The notes under the pieces were generated by a model. That model ran no database searches. It had not been told where the DNA came from and saw only the letters and a program-made list of their open reading frames with translations. From NCBI GenBank assembly GCA_965602635.1, contig CBFCZU010000103.1, forward strand, positions 1-14,279: DNA of 14,279 nt, given 5' to 3'. Shown piece after piece: positions 6,330 through 14,279 of the stretch. The translations under genes and the position numbers were made by a program. This DNA is from CBFCZU01 sp965602635 (GTDB taxonomy: Bacteria; Planctomycetota; Phycisphaerae; SM23-33). How positions within the stretch are numbered: position 1 is the first letter of the stretch; each line of letters starts with the position of its first letter.

Positions 6330-6544
6330 TCGTCTTTGACCCGCTCGATCAGCACCTCGTACTGGTTCTTGCTGATGATGCCGTCTTCGCGGGCGTCCTT
6401 CAGGAACTCGCGTATCTGCCCGGAGCTGGAGTCCACCGTCACGTATGGCCCCTCGGGCGCCTTGGCGTCAAGATTGAAGCACCCGCAGAGCGTTCCGGCC
6501 AGGACCGCCGCCACTACAACCGCGATTGCCAATTTCCCGATCAT
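6326..6544 (-). CDS. Small lipoprotein with SHOCT-like C-terminus
   Basis: A 72-residue predicted lipoprotein. The N-terminus MIGKLAIAVVVAAVLAG is a hydrophobic signal followed by the lipobox-like LCGC, with lipidation expected at C22. The mature part is about 50 residues and ends SGQIREFLKDAREDGIIS, then a helix with YEVLIERV. This two-helix pattern with a Gly-Ile turn resembles SHOCT domains (short C-terminal oligomerisation modules); that is a judgement by eye. No function is assigned. The start at 6544 is preferred over the upstream ATG at 6601 because GGAGG lies five bases upstream and the signal peptide then begins at the N-terminus. The gene is convergent with the SDR gene and overlaps it by four bases. 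Confidence 0.75.
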   Translation of the reverse strand: MIGKLAIAVVVAAVLAGTLCGCFNLDAKAPEGPYVTVDSSSGQIREFLKDAREDGIISKNQYEVLIERVKDD

Positions 6545-6599
6545 CTCTGCCTCCCGCCAAATCGGCTGGTCTTGCCTGCGTGGTTCAGCTTTCGAGTCC

Positions 6600-6690
6600 A
6601 CGAATTACACGAAAATGCTTTCACCCGCCTCCGCCAAGGCTTCCGGCTTCGCCGAGGCTTCGCCGGACAAGTCGGCGGGCAAGGCTTTCA
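6600..6690. repeat. Degenerate repeat-like element with hairpin
   Basis: GGCTTCGCC occurs twice with an 11-base period (6645-6653, 6656-6664), enclosed by a 6-bp inverted repeat TCCGGC (6642-6647) and GCCGGA (6662-6667). AAGGCTT recurs on both sides. Next to it, ACGAATTACACGAA (about 6600-6613) resembles short dispersed sequences I associate with planctomycete intergenic regions. The copy number elsewhere cannot be seen here. The rest of the 235-base gap (6545-6779) holds no gene. Confidence 0.4.
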
Positions 6691-6779
6691 GTTTTCACCT
6701 ACCTTCGCCCCGTCCGCGGGGGCGGTATTCAAGCATCATGTTGGCGTCTCAGGCCGCCCAGTCAAGGGCGCACCGCGGA

Positions 6780-7517
6780 TTACTCGCCCGCCCCGGCGGC
6801 GAGATCGCCGAAGTCCAGCTTCGCCCGGAAGCCCAGCAGCTTCTCGGTCCGGTCGGCGTCGAAGCGCTTCCTCGCCTCGGCCGTGGCGACTATGTGGAAC
6901 ACCTCGAAGTCGCCCAGCTCGGTCGCCTCGATGGCCAGCCGGCACGCCTCGCCCACGTCCTCCCCGTCGATCAGGCCGGGGCTGTACTCGGCCGGGACCG
7001 TCCCGCCCGAGGCATCGCACGGCGACCACGGCCGCAGGACGACAACCCGAAGCTCCGTGTTCCGGGCGAAGTGCTCGCAGACGAGCTCCTGAAGCGCCTT
7101 GGTCAGCGAGTACCGCCCGCGCGTGGTGTAGGGGCTGTTGACCGTGATATTCCTGCCCTCATACCAGTGCCCGATGACCGGAGCGGTGCTGCCTATGTGG
7201 ACGAAGCAGCGTGCGCCGCCCGCCTGGGCCGCCGCCAGCAGCAGGTACAGGCCCTTGACGTTGACGTCGAAGAATTCCTCGGTATCCGGTTTCCGGCCGG
7301 CGCTCTCCTTGGCGATGGCCAGGTGCACCACGGCCTCGACGCCCTCCAGCGCCCGGGCCAGCAGGTCGGTGTCGAGGATCGAGCCGATCACCCACTCGGC
7401 CGCGGACAGCTCGTCGCCGCGGGACAGGTCCAGCAGCCTGAGCTGATAGTGCCTCGCCAGTGCCCGGACCACGCCCGGAGCAACCTCCCCGGCCGCGCCG
7501 GTGACCAGGATCTTCAT
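6780..7517 (-). CDS. NAD-dependent epimerase/dehydratase family protein
   Basis: An extended-SDR enzyme of 245 residues, likely acting on a sugar, nucleotide sugar or uronate; the exact reaction is unknown. It starts MKILVTGAAGEVAPG. The Rossmann loop is G7-A-A-G10 followed by Ala at position 13 where a third Gly is usual. VVHLAI (63-68), a conserved IGS/T region (108-111) and the catalytic pair Y136 and K140 (YSLTK) are all present. LRPWSPCDASG replaces the common RPxxxYGP. At 245 residues it is shorter than full epimerases (about 310) and nearer uronate-dehydrogenase-like members. The ATG overlaps the sulfatase TGA as ATGA, so the two are translationally coupled, suggesting shared work on sulfated carbohydrates. 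Confidence 0.85.
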   Translation of the reverse strand: MKILVTGAAGEVAPGVVRALARHYQLRLLDLSRGDELSAAEWVIGSILDTDLLARALEGVEAVVHLAIAKESAGRKPDTEEFFDVNVKGLYLLLAAAQAGGARCFVHIGSTAPVIGHWYEGRNITVNSPYTTRGRYSLTKALQELVCEHFARNTELRVVVLRPWSPCDASGGTVPAEYSPGLIDGEDVGEACRLAIEATELGDFEVFHIVATAEARKRFDADRTEKLLGFRAKLDFGDLAAGAGE

Positions 7518-9052
7518 GTCGCATCTCCCGCCCCGCCGCCGGGGCGGGCCCGCATCATCTCCTGATAGTAGGCCATCATCTCGCGGCGGTGCTCGTCGTC
7601 GATGGGCGGGACGTTGGCCGCCTCGATCCGCGGGGCCTCTTCGTCCACGTACTTGTCGAACGGCCTGTAGTCGTCGCCGCACCAGGCGCCGATCGCCTCT
7701 TCGAGCCGGCGGATCTCGTCGGCGCGGTCCGCCCTGGCGAAGAGGTTGTTCATCTCCAGCGGGTCGGCCTGGAGGTCGAACAACAGCGACTTCTCCCGCG
7801 GCTCGCGCAGCAGCAGCTTCCGCCCGGCCGAGCGCGCCATCAGGTGACGCGCCTCGGCGAAGACGATCTCGTGCCCATCCGTGTCGGCGGCCAGGTCGAG
7901 CCCCCGCATCGCCGCGGCCGGTTCGCAGCCGGTCTGGGCGAGGATCGTCGGCGCCAGGTCAACGTTGTTGACCAGTTGGGTCGATGCCTCCCCCGCCCGC
8001 CGGCCGCCGGGAAACTTGACGATCAGCGGCACCTTCACCAGCGGGTCGTACATCGCCCCGCCCTTGAGGACCATGTGATGGGCGCCCACGTAGTCGCCGT
8101 GGTCGCTGGTGAGGACTATCAGGGCGTCATCGTATCGGCCGGTGCGCTTGAGCACGTCGATCATCCTGCCGACGTGGTGGTCGATGTGCGAGATGGTGGC
8201 GTAGTAGTAGGCGGTGATGCGGCGGATGGCCGCCTCGGTGAGCGAGGCGTCGGGGAAATACGGCTTGTGGAATTCGGTGTCGCGGGCGGCCAGCCGCTCG
8301 GCCCAGCCGGGCAGGGGATCCACGGCATCCGGGTCGTACATCTCCGCCCAGCGGCTCGGCGGGTCGAACGGGTGGTGCGGCTTGATGAAACCGACCATCA
8401 GCAGGTTGCCGCCGCCGCCCCAGCCCTCGAGCGTCTCGACGGCCCGGTCGCCGATCCAGGTCGTCGAGTGGTGCTCCTCCGGCAGGTTCGAGACGAGCGC
8501 CCCGAACGTCTCCCAATACTCCGGCCTGGCGTCCTTGCGGTACTCGGCCACCTGGTCTTCCAGGTCGTTGTAATCGACCAGGCCGAGGTCGCGGAGGTAT
8601 CGGTGGTAATCGTCGTCCCAGCGCCCCGGCCCGTCCTGCTCGGCGAGGATCATCTGCTCGAATCCCACGTCGAGGTACGTGGGCGTGAAGTGCATCTTCC
8701 CCACGGCCGCGGTGCGGTAGCCGGCCGACTTCAGCATCGCCGGGAACATCGCCGTCCCCGGCACGGGCGTGGAGCGGTTGTTCCAGCCCCGGTGCTGGTG
8801 GACGTACAGCCCGCTGAGCAGCGAGTATCGCGACGGCGTGCACACCGGGAAGGGGCAGAAGCTGTTGTCGTAGCGCACGCCGCGGGCCGCCAGGGCGTCG
8901 ATGTTGGGCGTGCTGATCTGCCGGTTGCCGTAGGCGCCGAGGCAGTCGATGCGGTGCTCGTCGGTGTGGATGATAAGTATGTCGGGCCGGCGGTCCCCCG
9001 GCCGCGAGGCCGAGCCGTTGGGGCGTCGCTCGCTGTCACGCATGGGCGCCAT
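7514..9052 (-). CDS. Sulfatase (formylglycine-dependent arylsulfatase family)
   Basis: Hydrolyses a sulfate ester; the substrate is unknown but is likely a carbohydrate, given the coupled epimerase gene. The product is 512 residues. The metal-binding start is RPDILIIHTDEHR (22-34, D31), with Glu rather than a second Asp. The sulfatase signature C71-T-P-S-R75 has Cys at the position converted to formylglycine. GKMH (118-121), KPHHPFDPP (224-232) and the metal motif TSDHGD (315-320) follow, and the C-terminal subdomain includes LFDLQADPLEMNNL. No signal peptide is visible, unlike many planctomycete sulfatases, so it may be cytosolic. The start is uncertain between ATG 9052 and ATG 9043; neither has a clear ribosome binding site. 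A maturation enzyme (FGE or anSME) is required but not in the window. Confidence 0.93.
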   Translation of the reverse strand: MAPMRDSERRPNGSASRPGDRRPDILIIHTDEHRIDCLGAYGNRQISTPNIDALAARGVRYDNSFCPFPVCTPSRYSLLSGLYVHQHRGWNNRSTPVPGTAMFPAMLKSAGYRTAAVGKMHFTPTYLDVGFEQMILAEQDGPGRWDDDYHRYLRDLGLVDYNDLEDQVAEYRKDARPEYWETFGALVSNLPEEHHSTTWIGDRAVETLEGWGGGGNLLMVGFIKPHHPFDPPSRWAEMYDPDAVDPLPGWAERLAARDTEFHKPYFPDASLTEAAIRRITAYYYATISHIDHHVGRMIDVLKRTGRYDDALIVLTSDHGDYVGAHHMVLKGGAMYDPLVKVPLIVKFPGGRRAGEASTQLVNNVDLAPTILAQTGCEPAAAMRGLDLAADTDGHEIVFAEARHLMARSAGRKLLLREPREKSLLFDLQADPLEMNNLFARADRADEIRRLEEAIGAWCGDDYRPFDKYVDEEAPRIEAANVPPIDDEHRREMMAYYQEMMRARPGGGAGDAT

Positions 9053-9116
9053 GGTAACGGATTTCGGCGGCGGCTTCACGCGGGATCGCACCACCGGCCC
9101 GCGCAAGCGAACGCCC

Positions 9117-9152
9117 CCTGCCCGCCAAACTGACGGGTAAGGGGCGGGCAGG
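9117..9152 (-). terminator. Hairpin between gdhA and the sulfatase gene
   Basis: CCTGCCCGCC (9117-9126) pairs perfectly with GGCGGGCAGG (9143-9152) around a 16-base loop, in the gap after the gdhA stop. No T run follows on the minus strand, so it may terminate weakly or attenuate read-through into the sulfatase gene. Confidence 0.4.
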
Positions 9153-9178
9153 TAGGTTCCGGTTTTCTGCCCCGCGGC

Positions 9179-10531
<1,353 letters not shown>

Positions 10532-10663
10532 GATGGTTTTCCTTCTGGCGTACGAGCCGGCGACGCCTCGATCCCCGGCTGCCGTGCCCCGCCCGGCGCC
10601 GTCACGGCACAGGCCGGACACACGGTTCACGTTTAATATTACCGAAATAAAGTCGATAGAATC

Positions 10664-10678
10664 ATTAGAAGTTCTAAT
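10664..10678. promoter_or_regulatory. Palindromic operator candidate upstream of gdhA
   Basis: ATTAGAAGTTCTAAT is an inverted repeat of 7+1+7 bases with no mismatch, inside a short AT-rich island (about 10630-10680) in an otherwise GC-rich gap between the divergent gdhA and SDR genes. A tentative gdhA -10 (TAATAT on the minus strand, 10636-10641) lies on its gdhA side. A repressor or activator bound here could control gdhA, or both genes. The remaining gap sequence, including the roughly 100-base gdhA leader, shows no recognised element. Confidence 0.45.
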
Positions 10679-10782
10679 ATCGGGCGCCAATCGACCTAAT
10701 GCCCCGGCGGGAGGGGTTTTGCAGTGGCGGACTTGCCGCCGCACGCTTATGTTGGCGGGGCAGACGATGCGGGAGGCAGACG

Positions 10783-11547
10783 ATGAACGACCTGTTCGAC
10801 CTTGCCGGGCGCGTCGCCGTGGTCACTGGCGGCTCGCGCGGGCTGGGCAGGGAGATGGCCCTGGCGCTGGCCGAGGCGGGGGCGGACCTGATGATCGCCG
10901 CCCGCACAGCCGGGGACCTAGAGGCAGCCGCCACCGAGATCGCCCAGGCGACCTCGCGGAAGGTCATCCCCGCCGCCCTGGACGTCGCCGACCCCAAGGC
11001 CGCCACCGCCGCGGTTGACCGGGCCGTGGACGAACTCGGGCGGATCGACATCCTCGTCAACAGCGCCGGGATAAACGTCCGCTCCCCCCTCGGGCAGATC
11101 AGCGACGAGGACTTTCAGCGGATCCAGCAGGTCAACGTGACCGGCACGTTCAACTTCTGCCGCGCGGCCGCCGGGCACATGGCAAGCGCCGGCTTCGGGC
11201 GGATCATCAACATCGGCTCGGCCCTGTCGTTGGTCGGCCTGGCCGGGAGGGTGAGCTACTGCACCAGCAAGGGCGCCGTCCTCCAGATGACCCGCGCCCT
11301 GGCCGTGGAGCTGGCCGGAACTGGCGTGACGGTCAACTGCATCTGCCCCGGACCCTTCGCGACCGAGATCAACCGCCCCGTTCTGGCGGACCCGGCCGCC
11401 GCCGCGGAGATACTCTCCCACGTGCCGCTGGCCCGCTGGGGTGAGATGCACGAGATACGCCCGGCCGTGCTCTTCCTGGCAAGCCCCGCCGCCGGATACG
11501 TAACCGGCGCCGCAATCGCCGTTGACGGCGGCTGGACGGCGACCTAA
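10783..11547 (+). CDS. Short-chain dehydrogenase/reductase, FabG/gluconate-5-dehydrogenase-like
   Basis: NAD(P)-dependent alcohol/ketone oxidoreductase of 254 residues, the standard classical-SDR length; the substrate is unknown. It has TGGSRGLG (15-22), D68 in ALDVAD, NSAG (93-96), N119 and the catalytic S146, Y159 and K163 (SYCTSK). PGPFATEI (189-196) and the C-terminal FLASPAAGYVTGAAIAVDGG (231-250) are typical of FabG-like and gluconate 5-dehydrogenase-like members. AARTAGDLE after the second strand, with Arg41, suggests NADP(H). The start at 10783 has GGGAGG six bases upstream. It is divergent from gdhA and convergent with the PEP-CTERM gene, overlapping it by four bases. Sugar-acid oxidation fits the context but is inference. 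Confidence 0.9.
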   Translation: MNDLFDLAGRVAVVTGGSRGLGREMALALAEAGADLMIAARTAGDLEAAATEIAQATSRKVIPAALDVADPKAATAAVDRAVDELGRIDILVNSAGINVRSPLGQISDEDFQRIQQVNVTGTFNFCRAAAGHMASAGFGRIINIGSALSLVGLAGRVSYCTSKGAVLQMTRALAVELAGTGVTVNCICPGPFATEINRPVLADPAAAAEILSHVPLARWGEMHEIRPAVLFLASPAAGYVTGAAIAVDGGWTAT

Positions 11548-13193
11548 GCCCGCCGCCGTCGAAGCACCTGTGCTGAGCGCCGTCGAAGCACTTGTGCTGA
11601 GCGCCGTCGAAGTAGGGCCAGCACTCCCAGTCCCAGCAACAGTGCGGAGGCAGGCTCCGGCACCAGGGCGGGGCAGCCCTGGCCGTAGTTGTTCGACCAG
11701 ACGATGTAGTCCAGCCCGTCGGTGATGTCGTCGCCGGTGAGGTCGCCCTCCAGCCAGGTCGTCCCGGTCTGGTAGTTGTTCGACCAGGCGATGTAGTCGA
11801 GCCCGTCCACGCACCCGTCAACGTTCACGTCGCCGGGTACCTTGCGGTCGTCGGGGATGAAGCTCGGGTCTATGAGCACGGCCTGGGAGAACTCCTCCAT
11901 GTCCAGCGTCGCGCCGACCATCGAGAAGGTCCAGTCGCCCAGCAGCGGGTATGCCTGGTCGAAGTCCAGGCCGGCGCCGGCGCCCGCCGTGGCCAGACGC
12001 AGCGACTCCGGCGAGGGAACGGCGAGGGAGTTGGGCGTGGAGACGGCATTTACCAGCCACAGGCCCCAGCCGAACCCCCACGGCACGATCTCGTCGATGT
12101 CCAGGCCGGGGTCCACGCCGTAAACGCCGTCGGTCTCCGGGGCCGGCAGGGACGGGAACGAGTTGCCGGGGAAGGTGGCGTTGTACCACTGGTTCCGCGC
12201 GAAGATGAACGTGGCCGGCAGGGTGTTCGACCCGATGTTGACGAACGTGCCGATGTCGCCCTGGTTCCAGACGATCACGTTGTCGAGGAACTCCCCGCGG
12301 GCGGTGTCCACGAATCCGGGGTTGGTGTTCTCCTTCAAGATCCGGATCAGCCAGTTCTGCGGACGGTGGATGAAGTTCCGCCGGACCACCGCCCCGCCGT
12401 CGATGTTGATGTAGGCCACCGACGCCTGTGACCGGATGACGACGTTGCCCTCGGCGAGGATGTTGTCGGCCTCGACTGTCCCCGGCGGCTGCGGGCGGAA
12501 GTACACCAGGCCCGTCGAGCCGCCGATGGCAATCGCCCGGTCGCTGGCGTCCACCAGGCGGTTGGCGCGGATGATGATGTTGGCGGTGCCGCCCTTGCTG
12601 CGCACGCCGGTGCTGCCCTGGCCGCTGGGGTCCTCGAAGTAGGAGTTCTCGATCAGCCCGTAGTGGCAGCCGACCATGTCGATGGCGCTGCCCCCCCAGG
12701 TAACCACGCGGCAGCGGTCGATGTAGAAGTTGTCCACGCCGGACATCTTGATCCCGTCGTTGTTACCCCCGGGGTTGGTGTTCAGGACGGAGACGTTGCG
12801 CAGCACCACGTTGCTGGCCGGCGTGGCGTAGGTGCCGCCGTCGTCGATGTTGATCCCGTTGGCGAGGGCGTTCTGGACGATGAGGTCCTGCACGATGACG
12901 TTCGTCGGGTCGGTCATCTTCAGCCCTTCATTGCGTCCGGTCGCGTCGATCACGGCCAGGTTGTTGGGGTCCACGCTGCGGATGGTCAGATCCGTCAGAT
13001 TGGACGTGTAGAAGCCGCCCGGATACGTCCCGGGCGACAGCAGGATCTCATCTCCGGGGTTGGCGTTGATGAAGGCCTGGCTGAGCTGGGTCGAGTTGGT
13101 CACGACGATCTGTGCGGCCGGGGCCGGCGCGACGACCGCGACGACCAGGACCAGCAACGCGGGAATTGCAACTGCGGAACTTCGCAACTTCAT
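11544..13193 (-). CDS. Secreted beta-helix protein with dockerin-type repeats and PEP-CTERM signal
   Basis: A 549-residue exported protein, probably surface-associated; no enzymatic activity is proven. Residues 1-26 are a signal peptide (MKLRSS, hydrophobic core, APA). Residues about 30-340 show the Asn/Gly-rich strand pattern of a right-handed parallel beta-helix (IVVTNSTQLSQAF, DLTIRSVDPNN, NVVLRNVSVLNTN, DNFYIDRCRVV, NIIIRANRLVDAS), as in pectin-lyase-like or polysaccharide-binding proteins. Two dockerin type I-like calcium-loop repeats follow: GDVNVDGCVDGLDYIAWSNN (454-473) and GDLTGDDITDGLDYIVWSNN (483-502). Then come the sorting motif VPEPAS (511-516), a hydrophobic segment and RRR (529-531). 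The tail is extended by repeat-encoded residues. The start has AGGAGG nine bases upstream. The processing exosortase is not in the window. Confidence 0.9.
   Translation of the reverse strand: MKLRSSAVAIPALLVLVVAVVAPAPAAQIVVTNSTQLSQAFINANPGDEILLSPGTYPGGFYTSNLTDLTIRSVDPNNLAVIDATGRNEGLKMTDPTNVIVQDLIVQNALANGINIDDGGTYATPASNVVLRNVSVLNTNPGGNNDGIKMSGVDNFYIDRCRVVTWGGSAIDMVGCHYGLIENSYFEDPSGQGSTGVRSKGGTANIIIRANRLVDASDRAIAIGGSTGLVYFRPQPPGTVEADNILAEGNVVIRSQASVAYINIDGGAVVRRNFIHRPQNWLIRILKENTNPGFVDTARGEFLDNVIVWNQGDIGTFVNIGSNTLPATFIFARNQWYNATFPGNSFPSLPAPETDGVYGVDPGLDIDEIVPWGFGWGLWLVNAVSTPNSLAVPSPESLRLATAGAGAGLDFDQAYPLLGDWTFSMVGATLDMEEFSQAVLIDPSFIPDDRKVPGDVNVDGCVDGLDYIAWSNNYQTGTTWLEGDLTGDDITDGLDYIVWSNNYGQGCPALVPEPASALLLGLGVLALLRRRSAQVLRRRSAQVLRRRRA
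11555..11613 (-). repeat. 24-bp tandem repeat forming the end of the PEP-CTERM gene
   Basis: Two full units (11555-11578 and 11579-11602) differ at one base and are followed by a partial unit (11603-11613). Each contains a small palindrome, AGCAC-nn-GTGCT. On the minus strand the unit reads CTTCGACGGCGCTCAGCAC and onward, a type of short repeat I recall as dispersed in many environmental bacterial genomes. Because the period is a multiple of three, it adds an 8-residue unit (LRRRSAQV) in frame to the protein. Confidence 0.7.
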
Positions 13194-13271
13194 GGCTGAT
13201 GTCCTCCTGCACGACTATGCGGGGCTTCTCCGTTGAACTAACACACCCGGCCCGGCGACCGGGGCAGCGCG

Positions 13272-13280
13272 ATTATACCA
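13272..13280 (-). promoter_or_regulatory. Extended -10 promoter of the PEP-CTERM gene
   Basis: On the minus strand TGGTATAAT is a perfect extended -10 (TGnTATAAT) 78 bases before the ATG at 13193. No good -35 is found at standard spacing, as is common for extended -10 promoters. Confidence 0.5.
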
Positions 13281-13346
13281 CAACCGCAGGCAACAAGCCC
13301 GCCCGAACCTGAGCCGCCCCACCTTCGGGCAGGCGCAAGTTTCCTG

Positions 13347-13375
13347 TTGTATTCATGGTCAGGGATTGATACCAT
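13347..13375 (+). promoter_or_regulatory. Catalase promoter
   Basis: TTGTAT (13347-13352), a 17-bp spacer and TACCAT (13370-13375), with TG one base before the -10. The predicted leader is about 30 bases. A short inverted repeat, ATGGT (13355-13359) and ACCAT (13371-13375), overlaps the core promoter and could bind a regulator. Confidence 0.4.
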
Positions 13376-13410
13376 CGCGGTGCGCACATCTAGGGCTAAG
13401 GAGATCGACC

Positions 13411-14279
13411 ATGGCCAAGAAAAAGAAGACCTTGACGACCGCATCGGGGGCGCCTGTTGACGACGACCAGAACACCGTCACCGCCGGGCCGCGAGGGCCC
13501 GCACTCATGCAGGACGTGCACCTGATGGAGAAGCTGGCGCACTTCAACCGCGAGCGCATCCCCGAGCGCGTGGTCCACGCCAAGGGCGCCGGCGCTTACG
13601 GGCACTTCGAGTGCACCGCCGACATGAGCAAGCACACCCGAGCGAAGTTCCTCTCGGAAGTGGGCAAGAAGACGGAGGTGGTCGTGCGGTTCTCCACGGT
13701 GGGCGGCGAGAAGGGCTCGGCCGACGCCGCACGAGACCCGCGCGGTTTCGCCGTCAAGTTCTACACCGAGGAAGGTAACTACGACATGACCGGCAACAAC
13801 ACGCCGGTGTTCTTCATCCGAGACCCGCTCAAGTTCCCGGACTTCATCCACACCCAGAAGCGCGACCCCAAGACCAACGCACCCAACCCCGACATGTTCT
13901 GGGACTTCCTCTCGCTGACGCCCGAGTCCATCCACCAGGTGACGATCCTGTTCTCCGACCGCGGCACGCCGCGCAGCTATCGCCACATGAACGGCTACTC
14001 CAGCCACACGTTCAAGTGGTACAACGCCAAGGGCGATTACTGCTGGGTCCAGTACCACTTCAAGACCGCCCAGGGCATACAGAACTTCACCCGCAAGGAG
14101 GCGGCCCGCATGGCGGGCGAGGACCCGGACCACGCCACCAAGGACCTGTACCAGGCCATCGAGCGCGGCGAGCACCCCTCCTGGCGCGTCTGCGTGCAGA
14201 TCATGCCTCCCGAGGACGCCAAGAGCTACCGCTGGAACATCTTCGACATCACCAAGGTCTGGCCTCACGCCGACTACCC
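13411..14279 (+). CDS. Catalase (heme monofunctional), 3' end outside the window
   Basis: Disproportionates hydrogen peroxide to water and oxygen; heme protein, probably cytoplasmic because no signal peptide is seen. The 289 residues present are the N-terminal part of a protein usually about 480-500 residues long in the small-subunit clade. Visible motifs are FNRERIPERVVHAKGAGAYG with the catalytic His56, VVRFSTVGGEKGSAD, RDPRGFAVKFYTEEGNYD, GNNTPVFFIRDP with the catalytic Asn129, and the later KWYNAKGDYCWVQYHFKTAQ. The proximal Tyr heme ligand would lie beyond the window edge. The start at 13411 has AAGGAG seven bases upstream. The N-terminus is Lys-rich (MAKKKKT), about ten residues before the conserved region. 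It is divergent from the PEP-CTERM gene. Confidence 0.96.
   Translation, partial: MAKKKKTLTTASGAPVDDDQNTVTAGPRGPALMQDVHLMEKLAHFNRERIPERVVHAKGAGAYGHFECTADMSKHTRAKFLSEVGKKTEVVVRFSTVGGEKGSADAARDPRGFAVKFYTEEGNYDMTGNNTPVFFIRDPLKFPDFIHTQKRDPKTNAPNPDMFWDFLSLTPESIHQVTILFSDRGTPRSYRHMNGYSSHTFKWYNAKGDYCWVQYHFKTAQGIQNFTRKEAARMAGEDPDHATKDLYQAIERGEHPSWRVCVQIMPPEDAKSYRWNIFDITKVWPHADY

Noticed and set aside
10532..10635. gdhA leader as a glutamine-type riboswitch
   Set aside because: The leader is GC-rich with some weak stems, but none of the conserved glnA-motif sequence could be found by eye.
11555..11602. Tandem repeat as a possible CRISPR array
   Set aside because: The units abut without spacers, there are only about two and a half copies, and they are in frame with a coding sequence.

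Overview
The window is GC-rich, densely packed bacterial DNA, most likely chromosomal sequence of a planctomycete (Phycisphaerae-like). The pointers are a secreted beta-helix protein that ends in dockerin-type repeats plus a PEP-CTERM sorting signal, a sulfatase, a DnaA with a non-standard box-recognition signature, and dnaA and rpmA each lying apart from their usual partners (dnaN, rplU). Taxonomy is inferred from gene content only. No rRNA, tRNA, CRISPR array, integrase or transposase was seen.

Layout. (1) 1-1123, minus strand: ribosomal protein bL27 (rpmA) with a terminator hairpin, preceded by a small secreted protein of unknown function. (2) 1288-3913, plus strand: a GNAT acetyltransferase, possibly from a leaderless mRNA; then a 271-base intergenic stretch with two DnaA boxes and a good sigma-70-type promoter; then dnaA. 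This stretch is the best candidate for an origin or DnaA autoregulation site. (3) 3914-6329, plus strand: a structured GC-rich leader, a two-repeat metal-efflux permease with a C-terminal HMA domain, and a translationally coupled short-chain dehydrogenase. A well-placed ribosome binding site and ATG inside the permease gene could also give a free HMA metallochaperone. (4) 6326-10531, minus strand: gdhA, then a sulfatase overlapping an NAD-dependent epimerase by ATGA, then a small lipoprotein; a dispersed-looking repeat lies before the lipoprotein. (5) 10783-11547, plus strand: a second short-chain dehydrogenase, convergent with (6) 11544-13193, minus strand: the beta-helix/dockerin/PEP-CTERM protein, whose last residues are encoded by a 24-bp repeat. 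(7) 13411 to the window end, plus strand: a catalase cut off by the window edge, divergent from the PEP-CTERM gene.

How the genes relate. The metal exporter/HMA pair handles soft-metal stress and the catalase handles peroxide. The sulfatase and sugar-epimerase-like dehydrogenase look like part of sulfated-carbohydrate use. gdhA assimilates ammonium. The beta-helix protein is an exported surface or polysaccharide-associated product. No single large novel system was identified. The most interesting leads are the dual-output permease/HMA gene and the repeat-encoded tail of the PEP-CTERM protein.
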